Source of the DNA: Comamonadaceae bacterium OS-1
GTDB lineage: Bacteria > Pseudomonadota > Gammaproteobacteria > Burkholderiales > Burkholderiaceae_C
Assembly: GCA_027923965.1 (NCBI GenBank)
Contig: AP026969.1
Location: 1,550,001-1,614,000, forward strand
Length of the DNA: 64,000 bases
Direction: 5' to 3'
Both the position numbers and the translations under genes were made by a program. The number at the start of each line of letters is the position of its first letter. Position 1 is the first letter of the stretch. Positions 42,994-50,458 of the stretch are shown here, piece by piece. The notes under the pieces are model-generated. The model ran no database searches. It worked only from the letters and a program-made list of their open reading frames with translations, and had not been told where the DNA came from.

Positions 42994-44056
42994 TCGCCAG
43001 CGCCATCTCCAGGCCGGAGATGAAGGCGTCTTCCACCCGGTGGCCTATGCACCAGTCGCCACAGGCGCCGATGCCGGATTTCTCGTCCCACAGGTGGCTG
43101 CGGCCCAGGGGCTGCACGGTTTGGGCATAGCGCCAGCGGTGCACTGCGGCGTGGGAGGGCTCGGCGCGGATACCGGTAACTTCGGTAAAGGCTTTCAGCA
43201 GCTTGGCCTGGATGCGGGCGGCATCGTCTTCCAGGTGCTCCAGTGACCAGGCAGCGCTGGCCTGCACTGTCCAACGTTCGATACTGCCGCGCCCGGGCTT
43301 GCTGGATTCGCGCGCCAGCCAGGCGATGCGGTGGTGGTTGCTGCGCGCTGCGTTCCATTGGGGCCCCAGGTGGGCCATGGTGGGCTGCATGGCCTGCGGG
43401 AACGCCAGCATCAGCGTCCAGCAGGGTGCTACCTGCACCGGGTGGATGTCGCGTACCAGGCGGGGGGCCTGGGCCGAGCTTTGCAGCAGGTCGACGGTTT
43501 GTGGATTCGGCATGGCCAGCACCACGGCATCGAAACCCGAGAACACGTGCTGCGCGTCCGCCGCGCCGGGCATGCCGGTGGTGCGCAGCTGCCATTGCTT
43601 TTTGTTCATCGGGTCGCGCTCGATGCGGGTGACCTGGGTTTCCAGTTCCAGTCGGCCATCTTCGGCCAGCGGCTTGGCCCAGTGCTTGACCAGCGCGTTC
43701 ATGCCGGGCACCGGCACCCAGTGCGGGTCGCGCGAGGGCAGGGCGGCCAGGGCTACGCGGCCAAAGGTGTCGAGCACGCGCACCGAGTTGGCGCTCCAGG
43801 GTTTGCAGATGCCCTTGGCGGTTTCCAGGGCCAGGGCGAAACGCGGGTCGCGCACGGTGAAGTACTGCGCGCCGTGGTCAAACGTGCCAAACGATGTGCT
43901 GCGTGTGGACATGCGCCCGCCCGCGCTGCGGCTTTTGTCGAACACTGAAACGTTGTGGCCGGCCTGCACCAGCGTGCGGGCGCAGGCGATACCGGCCATG
44001 CCTGCGCCGATGACGGCGATCTGGCGGGGGGCTGTAGCACTGGGTTTGTTTGTCAT
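42986..44056 (-). CDS. FAD-dependent amine oxidase-like oxidoreductase (renalase-like)
   Basis: 356 aa. The N-terminal dinucleotide-binding motif is [20 protein letters not shown] (GxGxxG, about residues 13-32), followed by [15 protein letters not shown], the GG motif typical of renalase/amine oxidase-type flavoproteins, and a C-terminal FAD motif, [20 protein letters not shown]. The substrate is unknown; relatives oxidise NAD(P)H isomers or amines. Its 3' end overlaps gluQ, so the two are cotranscribed. Confidence 0.87.
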   Translation of the reverse strand: MTNKPSATAPRQIAVIGAGMAGIACARTLVQAGHNVSVFDKSRSAGGRMSTRSTSFGTFDHGAQYFTVRDPRFALALETAKGICKPWSANSVRVLDTFGRVALAALPSRDPHWVPVPGMNALVKHWAKPLAEDGRLELETQVTRIERDPMNKKQWQLRTTGMPGAADAQHVFSGFDAVVLAMPNPQTVDLLQSSAQAPRLVRDIHPVQVAPCWTLMLAFPQAMQPTMAHLGPQWNAARSNHHRIAWLARESSKPGRGSIERWTVQASAAWSLEHLEDDAARIQAKLLKAFTEVTGIRAEPSHAAVHRWRYAQTVQPLGRSHLWDEKSGIGACGDWCIGHRVEDAFISGLEMALAIA

Positions 44057-44150
44057 GTGTGTTGGTTTTCTTTGGAGTGGCTACATAGGAACGACCAAGC
44101 ACACTCTACACGCACTGCGTAGCCGCTTTGCTTGGGGACTTCACTCGGGC

Positions 44151-45092
44151 TCAGTTGCTCTGCTGTCGCTCCAGCAAAGCCGCGCGTGTTGCCGGGCTTT
44201 TGAGCTGCTGCAGCCACCATTGCAGCGCCCGCCCGTGGGTGCCGCTGGCCTCGGCGCGCCAGGCGTAACTGATGCGGAGGATGCGGTTGGGGCGTTCGAC
44301 CGCGCGGCGCACCAAACGGCCGGTTTCCAGGTAGGGGCGGGCCAGGCCTTCGGGCAAAAATCCGCAGCCCAGGCCGCGCAGCTGGGCCTCCAGCTTGGCG
44401 CGCATGCTGGGCACGGTGAGCACGTCCTGACCGCCCAGCAGGCCGTAGGTCAGCGCGTTGCCACGCTGCGTGGAATCGGCCACGGCCACGGCGCGGTGCT
44501 GTTGGATCAGGCTGTCGGCCAGCGGTTCTGGCTGCTGGGCCAGGGGGTGGTGCGGGGCTACGGCAAAAATGAACTGCATGTCGCCCAGCCGGTCGCCGAG
44601 GATGTTGCTGTTGGTGGAGTTTTCCATGGCCACGCCAATCGCCAGATCGGCCAGGCCGGTGACCAGCGCGTCCAGCGTGCCATGCAGCACCTCTTCGCGG
44701 ATCTTCAAGCGCGTGGGCGGGTTCAGCGCAAAAAATGCTTCGCACAGCTCCATCACCGTGGCGCGGGAAATCACGCTGTCCACCGCAATCGTGAGCTGCG
44801 GCTCCCAGCCGGTGGCCACGCGCTTGACGCGGTTGGCTACGGCGTCGATGTCTTCCAGCAGGCGCTGGCCTTCGCGCAGCAGCTCGGCCCCGGCCACGGT
44901 GAGCTTGGCCTGGCGCGAGCTGCGGTCGAACAGCAGGACGTCCAGCGCATCCTCGATATTGCGCACCCGGTAGGTCAGGGCGCTGGGCACCATGCCCAGG
45001 CTGCGGGCGGCAGCGGCAAAGCTGCCCTGGGCGTGGATGGTGACCAGCATGGACAAGGCATCGGGGGTGAGTACGTCGCGGGCGGTTTGCAT
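44151..45092 (-). CDS. LysR-family regulator (YhaJ-like), divergent from the pirin operon
   Basis: 313 aa from ATG at 45092; TTG at 45113 is in frame but would overlap a promoter dyad. The winged helix is at about residues 10-70 (TIHAQGSFAAAARSLGMVPS, ALTYRVRNIEDALDVLLFDR). The effector domain follows (LTIAVDSVISRATVMELCEA). The closest type I recall is YhaJ, which in E. coli lies beside pirin-like yhaK. The divergent pirin-DoxX-flavodoxin-pirin operon suggests a response to quinones or aromatic/oxidative stress. Confidence 0.87.
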   Translation of the reverse strand: MQTARDVLTPDALSMLVTIHAQGSFAAAARSLGMVPSALTYRVRNIEDALDVLLFDRSSRQAKLTVAGAELLREGQRLLEDIDAVANRVKRVATGWEPQLTIAVDSVISRATVMELCEAFFALNPPTRLKIREEVLHGTLDALVTGLADLAIGVAMENSTNSNILGDRLGDMQFIFAVAPHHPLAQQPEPLADSLIQQHRAVAVADSTQRGNALTYGLLGGQDVLTVPSMRAKLEAQLRGLGCGFLPEGLARPYLETGRLVRRAVERPNRILRISYAWRAEASGTHGRALQWWLQQLKSPATRAALLERQQSN

Positions 45093-45106
45093 GGTTAGGC
45101 TTTTTT

Positions 45107-45125
45107 CATTCAAATTTATCGAATG
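45107..45125. promoter_or_regulatory. Candidate LysR operator of the pirin operon
   Basis: CATTC-N9-GAATG, a perfect dyad containing a T-N11-A motif, just upstream of the LysR ATG and about 97 bases upstream of the pirin gene. This is the standard place for a LysR recognition site in a divergent promoter. Confidence 0.45.
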
Positions 45126-45221
45126 ATGCCATCAAACGCAGTGGAATGCCAAACACCGGGATAGGATCAAAATTCAGGCCATGGACCCGATACGCGGGTC
45201 TTCACCTAAATAGGAGTTCAC

Positions 45222-45923
45222 ATGCTCACTCTCCGTAAATCCCAAGACCGTGGCCACGCCGACCATGGCTGGCTCAAGTCGCACCACAGCTTTTCGTTTG
45301 CCGGATACTTCGACGAAAAGCACATGGGCTGGGGCAATCTGCGCGTGATCAACGACGACACCATCACCCCCGGTGCCGGCTTTGGCACCCACGGCCACCG
45401 CGACATGGAAATCATCAGCTACGTGCTGCAGGGCGAGCTGGCGCACCGCGACACCATGGGCAACGTCAAGGGCATTCCGCCCGGCGACGTGCAGCGCATG
45501 AGTGCCGGCCGGGGCGTGCAGCACAGCGAGTTCAACCATGCAGACGACCAGACCACGCACTTTCTGCAAATCTGGATCGAGCCCAACGTCAAAGGCATTG
45601 CGCCCAGCTACGAGCAAAAGACCTTTGCCGAGAGCGAAAAGCGCGGCCTGCTGCGCCTGGTGGCCTCGCCCGACGGTGCCCAGGGTTCGGTGACCATCCA
45701 TGCCGATGCGCACCTCTACGCCGGGCTGCTGGACGGTACGGAAACCGCCACCCTGGCGCTGAACCCGGCGCGCAAAGGCTATGTGCACCTGGTGCGCGGA
45801 GCCCTGGAAGTGAATGGCATCGCGCTGACCACCGGCGATGCCTTGCTGATCGACAACGAAGCCGAGCTCACCCTGGGCAAGGCTGCGAATGCCGAAGTCC
45901 TGGTCTTTGACCTGGCCGCTTAA
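45222..45923 (+). CDS. Pirin family protein (YhhW/YhaK-like), first
   Basis: 233 aa with the typical bicupin pattern: ADHGWLKSHHSFSFAGYFDE, metal ligands in FGTHGHRDMEIISYVLQGE (His-x-His...Glu) and GRGVQHSEFNH. Relatives can act as quercetin 2,3-dioxygenases or redox sensors. It is the first gene of the operon, so probably the first target of the divergent LysR regulator. The next gene follows after 29 bases. Confidence 0.93.
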   Translation: MLTLRKSQDRGHADHGWLKSHHSFSFAGYFDEKHMGWGNLRVINDDTITPGAGFGTHGHRDMEIISYVLQGELAHRDTMGNVKGIPPGDVQRMSAGRGVQHSEFNHADDQTTHFLQIWIEPNVKGIAPSYEQKTFAESEKRGLLRLVASPDGAQGSVTIHADAHLYAGLLDGTETATLALNPARKGYVHLVRGALEVNGIALTTGDALLIDNEAELTLGKAANAEVLVFDLAA

Positions 45924-45952
45924 TTTTTTAAACCCTACTCTGAAAGAAAACC

Positions 45953-46363
45953 ATGTTCAAAACTCTCCAAAACCCCCTGAGCTTCATTGGCCGCCTGCTG
46001 CTGGCCACCCTGTTTTTGCCTGCCGGCATCAGCAAGATCACCGGCTTTGCGGGCACCGTGGGCTACATCGCATCGGTCGGCCTGCCGTTACCCACGCTGG
46101 GCGCGCTCGTGGCCATTGCGGTGGAAGTGCTGGGCGGTCTCGCGCTGATCTTCGGCCTGGGCACCCGCTTTGCAGCGCTGGTGCTGGCCGGTTTCACGCT
46201 GGTGGCCAGCTTCTTTTTCCACGCCTACTGGGCCGTGCCTGCCGAAGCGGTGATGGTGACGCAATTGCTGTTCATCAAGAACATCGCCGTCACCGGTGGC
46301 CTGCTGACCCTGGCCGCCTGGGGTGCCGGTGCCTGGAGCCTGGATGCCCGTCGGGGTCACTAA
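45953..46363 (+). CDS. DoxX family membrane protein
   Basis: 136 aa with four membrane segments. The family start RLLLATLFLPAGISKITGFA is followed by segments near residues 45-65 (ALVAIAVEVLGGLALIFGLG), 68-88 and 105-125. DoxX-type proteins are found in quinone- or thiosulfate-linked redox contexts. It lies between a pirin gene and a flavodoxin-like quinone reductase gene, which supports a role in membrane quinone or oxidative stress handling. Confidence 0.9.
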   Translation: MFKTLQNPLSFIGRLLLATLFLPAGISKITGFAGTVGYIASVGLPLPTLGALVAIAVEVLGGLALIFGLGTRFAALVLAGFTLVASFFFHAYWAVPAEAVMVTQLLFIKNIAVTGGLLTLAAWGAGAWSLDARRGH

Positions 46364-46416
46364 GCTCGTTTAAAGTGTTTCCCGTTGTTCGTTTCTTAAC
46401 TTCTCAGAAAGTCTGT

Positions 46417-46971
46417 ATGACCCAAACTGTTGTTGTGTACCACTCCGGCTACGGCCACACCCAGCGCGTAGCCCAGGCCGTGGCCGAAGGTGCCAGTGCC
46501 GAACTGATAGCCATCGATGCCGAGGGCAATGTGTCTGAAGCCGGTTGGGCATCGATCAACGCCGCCGATGCCATCATCTTCGGCACGCCCACCTACATGG
46601 GTGGCCCGAGCTGGCAGTTCAAGAAATTTGCCGATGCCACCAGCAAAGCCTGGTTCACCAGCGCCTGGAAAGACAAAGTGTTTGGCGGCTTCACCAACAG
46701 CGCCAGCTTCAGCGGCGACAAGCAAGTCACCTTGATTTATCTGCAAACCCTGGCTTCGCAGCAAGGCGGCATCTGGGTCAGCCTGGGCCACATGCCCAGC
46801 AACACCAAGGCCGCCACCCGCAACGACATCAACAACCTGGGTGGTTCGGTGGGCGTGCTGGTGCAGTCCCCTTCAGACAGCAGCCCCGCTGAAATGTCGC
46901 AAGGCGACCTGGACACCGCCAAGCTCTACGGCAAGCGCGTGGCCGACATCACGGCTAAATTTCTAGCCTAA
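46417..46971 (+). CDS. Flavodoxin-like NAD(P)H:quinone oxidoreductase
   Basis: 184 aa from ATG at 46417. The FMN-binding loop is VVYHSGYGHTQRVAQAVAEG, and IIFGTPTYMGGPSWQFKKFA and FGGFTNSASFSGDKQVTL follow the WrbA/flavodoxin_2 pattern. It is a soluble flavoprotein probably reducing quinones by two electrons. It is the third gene of the pirin operon. Its stop is followed by a long GC hairpin before the second pirin gene. Confidence 0.9.
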   Translation: MTQTVVVYHSGYGHTQRVAQAVAEGASAELIAIDAEGNVSEAGWASINAADAIIFGTPTYMGGPSWQFKKFADATSKAWFTSAWKDKVFGGFTNSASFSGDKQVTLIYLQTLASQQGGIWVSLGHMPSNTKAATRNDINNLGGSVGVLVQSPSDSSPAEMSQGDLDTAKLYGKRVADITAKFLA

Positions 46972-46974
46972 CTT

Positions 46975-47010
46975 TCTTGGACTCGGGGTGCAGAGCACCC
47001 CGAGCCATGA
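46975..47010. other. Strong hairpin without U-run between flavodoxin and second pirin genes
   Basis: A perfect 10-bp stem CTCGGGGTGC-AGA-GCACCCCGAG (46982-47004), extended outward by CTTTC/GAAAG with mismatches. No T-run follows on either strand. It may stabilise the upstream mRNA 3' end or lower read-through rather than act as a standard terminator. Confidence 0.6.
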
Positions 47011-47052
47011 AAGTTGTTCCACGTTAACTGCTGATCCCACAGGAGCCCGACC

Positions 47053-47925
47053 ATGCCCATCACCCTGCAACTCACCGGCCATGCCAAAGATTTGGGGGGC
47101 GGTTTTGTGGTGCGCCGGGTGCTGCCCGCCGCCGCGCGGCAGTCGGTCGGGCCGTTCCTGTTTTTTGACCACTTCGGTCCGGTGACCGTGGTGCCCGGCG
47201 GGGGCCACGCGGTGCGTCCCCACCCGCATATCGGGCTGGCCACGGTCACTTATTTATTCGAAGGCGCGATGCTGCACAGCGACAGCCTGGGCTACGTGCA
47301 ACAGATCGCCCCAGGTGCCATCAACTGGATGACCGCCGGGCGCGGCATCGTCCATTCCGAGCGGCCCCCACCGGCCTTGGCCACCACCACCTACACCAAC
47401 CACGGCATCCAGCTCTGGGCCGCGCTGCCACAGGCATTCGAAGAGGTGGAGCCCAGCTTCACCCACACCCCTGCCGCCGACATCCCCGAACTGGCCGTGG
47501 GCGATGCCCAGGTGCGCGTGCTCATCGGCCAGGCCTGGGGCAAAACGTCTCCAGTGGCCACCTTCGCCCCCACCCTGTACCTCGACATCACCCTGCCCGC
47601 CGGTGGCCAGCTGGAACTGCCGCCGCTGGCGCAGGAGCTGGCTGTGTACCCGGTGGAGGACGATGTCGAAGTAGACGGCACTGCCCTGGCCGCCCGCACC
47701 CTGGCGCTGCTGCAGCCCGGCGTGACCACGCAGATCCGCGCCACTGCCGCTGTGCGCCTGCTGGTGATCGGCGGCGACGCGCTGGACGGCCACCGCTTCA
47801 TCAGCTGGAATTTCGTCTCCAGCCGCAAAGAGCGGATCTTGCAAGCCGAGGGCGACTGGCAAGCCCAGCGCATGGGGCAGGTGCCGGGGGATGCGGAATT
47901 TATTCCGCTGCCTGAGAAGCATTAG
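47053..47925 (+). CDS. Pirin family protein, second
   Basis: 290 aa, with both pirin halves. VVRRVLPAAARQSVGPFLFF and HFGPVTVVPGGGHAVRPHPH, followed by IGLATVTYLFEGAMLHSDSL, hold the metal ligands (His-x-His, Glu), and AGRGIVHSERPP has the fourth ligand. It is longer than the first pirin and has a full C-terminal cupin (YPVEDDVEVDGTALAARTLA). It is the last gene of the LysR-controlled operon; repeat copy 9 begins at its stop codon. Confidence 0.93.
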   Translation: MPITLQLTGHAKDLGGGFVVRRVLPAAARQSVGPFLFFDHFGPVTVVPGGGHAVRPHPHIGLATVTYLFEGAMLHSDSLGYVQQIAPGAINWMTAGRGIVHSERPPPALATTTYTNHGIQLWAALPQAFEEVEPSFTHTPAADIPELAVGDAQVRVLIGQAWGKTSPVATFAPTLYLDITLPAGGQLELPPLAQELAVYPVEDDVEVDGTALAARTLALLQPGVTTQIRATAAVRLLVIGGDALDGHRFISWNFVSSRKERILQAEGDWQAQRMGQVPGDAEFIPLPEKH

Positions 47926-47985
47926 CTATCAAATTGGTAGCTGCTTGCGCTGGTTCTATAAGTGCTGGAGGTTGTTTGGGTGTAA
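47925..47985. repeat. Dispersed two-hairpin repeat, copy 9
   Basis: GCTATCAAATTGGTAGC hairpin, then TTGCGCTGGTTCTATAAGTG and a G/T-rich tail. The first base of the repeat is the last base of the pirin stop codon. Confidence 0.7.
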
Positions 47986-48129
47986 AAAAAAGCCCGAAAA
48001 CCAGCAACCCCACCCCTACATTCGCAACGCTCCTGCAGACCTCGCTGTCTCCAGATACCCATGGCCCGCCAGCCACCCTGTGCGTGGGGGCATCACGTAA
48101 AATCGGCATGCGTCAAAGGAGCCACCACC

Positions 48130-48306
48130 ATGAGCGAAACCAAACCCCCAGGTCCCAAAAAAGCGTTGAAGCCGGGTCAGCGCGCGCACGGAAAAACGGC
48201 AAAAGCGACCAAGCCTAAAAAAGAACACTGGAGCGTTGAATTCTTTCGGCGCGTCGATGCCTGGGGCGATGCCCTGCGGGAAAACGAAAAGCACTCCAAA
48301 GCCTGA
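48130..48306 (+). CDS. Small basic protein, probable antitoxin of a PIN toxin module
   Basis: 58 aa from ATG at 48130, preceded by AAAGGAG about 9 bases upstream. It is very lysine-rich at the start (PKKALKPGQRAHGKTAKATK), with a short amphipathic C-terminus (WSVEFFRRVDAWGDALRENE). The stop shares a base with the ATG of the downstream PIN gene (TGATG), an arrangement typical of antitoxin-toxin pairs. The family is not recognised; antitoxin function is inferred from position. Confidence 0.6.
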   Translation: MSETKPPGPKKALKPGQRAHGKTAKATKPKKEHWSVEFFRRVDAWGDALRENEKHSKA

Positions 48307-48706
48307 TGTATCTGCTGGACACCAATGTGCTGATGCACTTGGCCAACCGCACGGCAGGCCATGAGCAGATCCGGGAAAAATTAAGTCGCTCCGCAAGAGC
48401 GACTTTGCTATTTCTGCCATCACCGCCATTGAGTTGTGGCAAAAAACCCTGACCCCCTCGGCCCCTAAACGGGGCCGAGAAGAGCTCGCCGCTCTGCTCA
48501 ATGCTTTGCGCATCCTTCCTTTTAAAGGCGACGCGGCGGGCTATGGCGGCCTGCTGCTGCAACAAACCCGTGAAAAAGGCAAACCCGTAGGCTGGCCCGA
48601 TACCATGCTGGCCGCCCACGCGCTGGCCCTGCATGCCACCGTGGTGACGGATAACACCAAGGACTTTGTGCGTAGTGGGTGCAGGCTGGAGAATTGGCGG
48701 GTTTGA
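48306..48706 (+). pseudogene. PIN-domain (VapC-like) toxin gene with a -1 frameshift
   Basis: The frame starts MYLLDTNVLMHLANR (first acidic residue of the PIN site) and runs to a run of five A at 48376-48380. Downstream, the PIN sequence continues in the frame shifted by one base: KSDFAISAITAIELWQK (second acidic residue), WPDTMLAAHALALHATVVTD (third and fourth). Adding one A to the run restores a single protein of about 133 aa with all acidic residues. Without it, translation stops about 40 codons in. Most likely it is a recently inactivated ribonuclease toxin, or a sequencing error in a homopolymer. Confidence 0.8.
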
Positions 48707-48829
48707 ATGGTTGGCTGCCCGTTGATTGGGCGGCAGGGTTGGCTACCGGCAGCAACAGGCTGTTGTGTGGTCTTGGGGTTTGTAGCGGGCCATGGTCGTG
48801 ATCTTCTTGGTGAGGTGGACCGCAAACGC

Positions 48830-48970
48830 CGTGTTAGACGTTCTTTTGCAGCTTCAACGTTTGAGGTAACCGGCCGCCGGAGCCGCGCAGCGGCGGAGGG
48901 AAATTGCAAGCGCAGCTTGCAGGCGGTCCGTGTTGACCGAGAGGCTAGAACTCGTCACCTCACCAACAGC
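48830..48970. repeat. Imperfect cruciform element, attC-like
   Basis: A GTTAGAC motif (48832-48838) is followed by GTTTGAGGTAACCGGCCGCC and, about 60 bases on, GGCGGTCCGTGTTGACCGAG and GCTAGAAC. The arms can pair in part. Between them are two nested hairpins: CCGCCG..CGGCGG and TGCAAGC-GCA-GCTTGCA. The layout recalls an integron attC site, but the terminal GTTRRRY is imperfect, and no integrase is present in the window. Confidence 0.35.
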
Positions 48971-49008
48971 TTTCGTGTTGCATCAAAGACACCCAAGGAC
49001 CGCCAACC

Positions 49009-49205
49009 CGCCAAAGGGGTCGGAGCACGAATGCGGGCAAGCAGACGAAACGACAACAGGCAACTCAGCGCGCAATCGTGATCCGACCCCATTGGCTACC
49101 GTCCGTGCAGTCGTTAGCATTGCTTCTCTTTTGATAGTAAAAAACAGGAGCTGCTTGCGCCTACGCCATAAGCGCTGGCAGCCATTTTGGCAACCGAAAA
49201 CAGGC
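49009..49205. repeat. Direct repeat A (about 200 bp) with internal inverted pair
   Basis: It starts CCAAAGGGGTCGGAGC; about 60 bases on comes GATCCGACCCCATTGG, nearly its reverse complement. CCGTGCAGTCG follows, and then dispersed repeat copy 10 (TTTGATAGTAAAAAACAGG onward). It is about 80 percent identical by eye to direct repeat B. Confidence 0.7.
49132..49195. repeat. Dispersed two-hairpin repeat, copy 10
   Basis: GGAGCTGCTTGCGCCTACGC then CATAAGCGCTGGCAGCC. It is embedded in direct repeat A, so the larger unit carried it when it was duplicated. Confidence 0.7.
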
Positions 49206-49483
49206 TTAAAAACCTGAAATGAACGAACGCAGCAGCTTTGCAGATTTGACCTGAGCCAAGGGCCACACCGAGCTCGCGCCCCAGGCGCGATGCCCGGCGT
49301 AGCCGGGCCGATCCCGCTCCCCGGGGTCCCCATCTGTATGCGCCGAGGAGCACAGCTTTGGGCGGATCAGGGCTGGCGTTGTTTGAGCGCCGGCGAGTTT
49401 AGCCAGACCCCGCCCAAAGCGCGCACCGCAGGTTCCCCGGCGCGATAGCGACGGGGCGCAGACAGTTGGGGCGCCTTTCTTTT

Positions 49484-49516
49484 GGTTACTTTTCTTTTGC
49501 GCAAAAGAACAAGTGA
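49484..49516. repeat. Perfect palindrome in the GC-rich segment
   Basis: TTCTTTTGC-GCAAAAGAA (18 bp, perfect), flanked by GTTAC and GTGAC. A similar TTTTCTTTGG..AAAGAAAAG element is, from memory, common between genes in many proteobacteria and often mis-called as short proteins. Confidence 0.5.
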
Positions 49517-49583
49517 CTGCGCCGCCGGGCGCAACTCCCGGCCGGGGATGTCAGTGGCACCAAGAAATCCGTCAGCGCCAAAC

Positions 49584-49783
49584 CGCCAATAGGGGTCGGA
49601 GCCCAAATGCGGGATGTAGCCCTCTCGCACCGCTAGCAACCTGCGCGCAATTGGGATCCGACCCCCATTGGCTACCGCCCGTGCAGTCGACGTAATTTGC
49701 TTCTCCTTTGATAGTAAAAAATAGGAGCAGCTTACGCCTATTCCATAAGCGCTGGCAGCCTTTTTAGTACCTGAAAATGGGCC
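49584..49783. repeat. Direct repeat B (about 200 bp) with internal inverted pair
   Basis: It starts CCAATAGGGGTCGGAGCCCA; the facing arm is TGGGATCCGACCCCCATTGG, nearly its reverse complement with about 40 bases between. GTGCAGTCGACG and dispersed repeat copy 11 follow. The inverted pair and spacing resemble a REPIN-like unit. Confidence 0.7.
49709..49770. repeat. Dispersed two-hairpin repeat, copy 11
   Basis: AGGAGCAGCTTACGCCTATT then CCATAAGCGCTGGCAGCC with a T-rich tail. It is embedded in direct repeat B and ends about 80 bases before the HD-domain gene's stop. Confidence 0.7.
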
Positions 49784-49848
49784 GAAATACCCAAGTTACG
49801 GCCTTGCGGGGTTTGCCAGCGGGCGGGCCTCGGCGGTGGCCGTGGGGC

Positions 49849-50388
49849 TTACCACTTCATGAACGGCGGCGGGCTTATCGGGTGCTGGGCAAACCAGCCA
49901 CCCGCCAGCTGCAGCAGGCGTTTGTGGAAGCCGGCATTGGGAAACTGGGCTTGCACGCTGCGGATGGTGGCGCGGGGCAGGCCAAAACGCACCAGGCCCA
50001 GCGAAAAATCCACCAGGTCGCCCTGGCGAAACACCTCCACCAGCGGATAGCGGCTGCCGCGCACGCTGCGCAGCTTGTGGTGCATGTCGACCATTTCGCA
50101 GAGTTCGTCGGCCCAATCCAGTCTTCCGGTTTTTTCCAGATAGAGGCGCAGCTGCGCCACCGAGGGCGGCAGGTAGTCCACCGTGTAGTCTGACCAGATG
50201 CCGATGTCGTGGTGGCAGGCGGCGATGGTCAGCTTGTCCAGGTCTTGCGGCGTGCCGCCGTGCAGTGCCTGGCAGAAATGCAGCATGCGGTAGACGTGGT
50301 TCTTGTAACCGGTGAAGTCGGCACCGATGGCGCTTTGCCAGGGGGTCAGGATGTCTTCGAGCAGGGGGATGGAGGCTTGGAGGTGCAT
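49849..50388 (-). CDS. HD domain protein
   Basis: 179 aa from ATG at 50388 (MHLQASIPLLEDI). HD-type metal motifs: YKNHVYRMLHFC (first His), IAACHHDIGIW (the HD pair) and a later MVDMHHKLRSV and RQGDLVDFSLG (final Asp). HD proteins are metal-dependent phosphohydrolases; the substrate is unknown. It is divergent from the GlxA-type regulator with a 70-base gap. Confidence 0.82.
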   Translation of the reverse strand: MHLQASIPLLEDILTPWQSAIGADFTGYKNHVYRMLHFCQALHGGTPQDLDKLTIAACHHDIGIWSDYTVDYLPPSVAQLRLYLEKTGRLDWADELCEMVDMHHKLRSVRGSRYPLVEVFRQGDLVDFSLGLVRFGLPRATIRSVQAQFPNAGFHKRLLQLAGGWFAQHPISPPPFMKW

Positions 50389-50458
50389 GCCACGATTGTT
50401 CGCGCCCTGGCTCGTCTGCAAAAGTGGCCCGATGGACAAAAGCCGATAGGATTGGGCC

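Larger units (their letters stand above)
48707..49848. other. 1.1-kb gene-free, repeat-rich stretch
   Basis: No convincing gene is visible. It holds a cruciform-like element (about 48830-48970), two direct repeats of about 200 bp (49009-49205 and 49584-49783), each with an internal inverted pair and a copy of the dispersed repeat, and between them a GC-rich segment with an 18-bp perfect palindrome (49490-49510 area). Short frames here look like translation artefacts of repeats. Confidence 0.7.

Noticed and set aside
45889..46416. A 360-codon frame fusing DoxX-region sequence to the flavodoxin
   Set aside because: The first 176 codons are the wrong frame of the doxX gene. The flavodoxin begins at ATG 46417.
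49367..49639. A 90-codon frame containing a FLLVTFLLRK-like stretch, read on either strand
   Set aside because: It is a known type of artefact from a common intergenic repeat. No ribosome site, composition or domain supports a protein.
48707..49848. CRISPR array in the repeat-rich stretch
   Set aside because: There are only two long direct repeats with no regular short repeats and spacers, and no cas genes.
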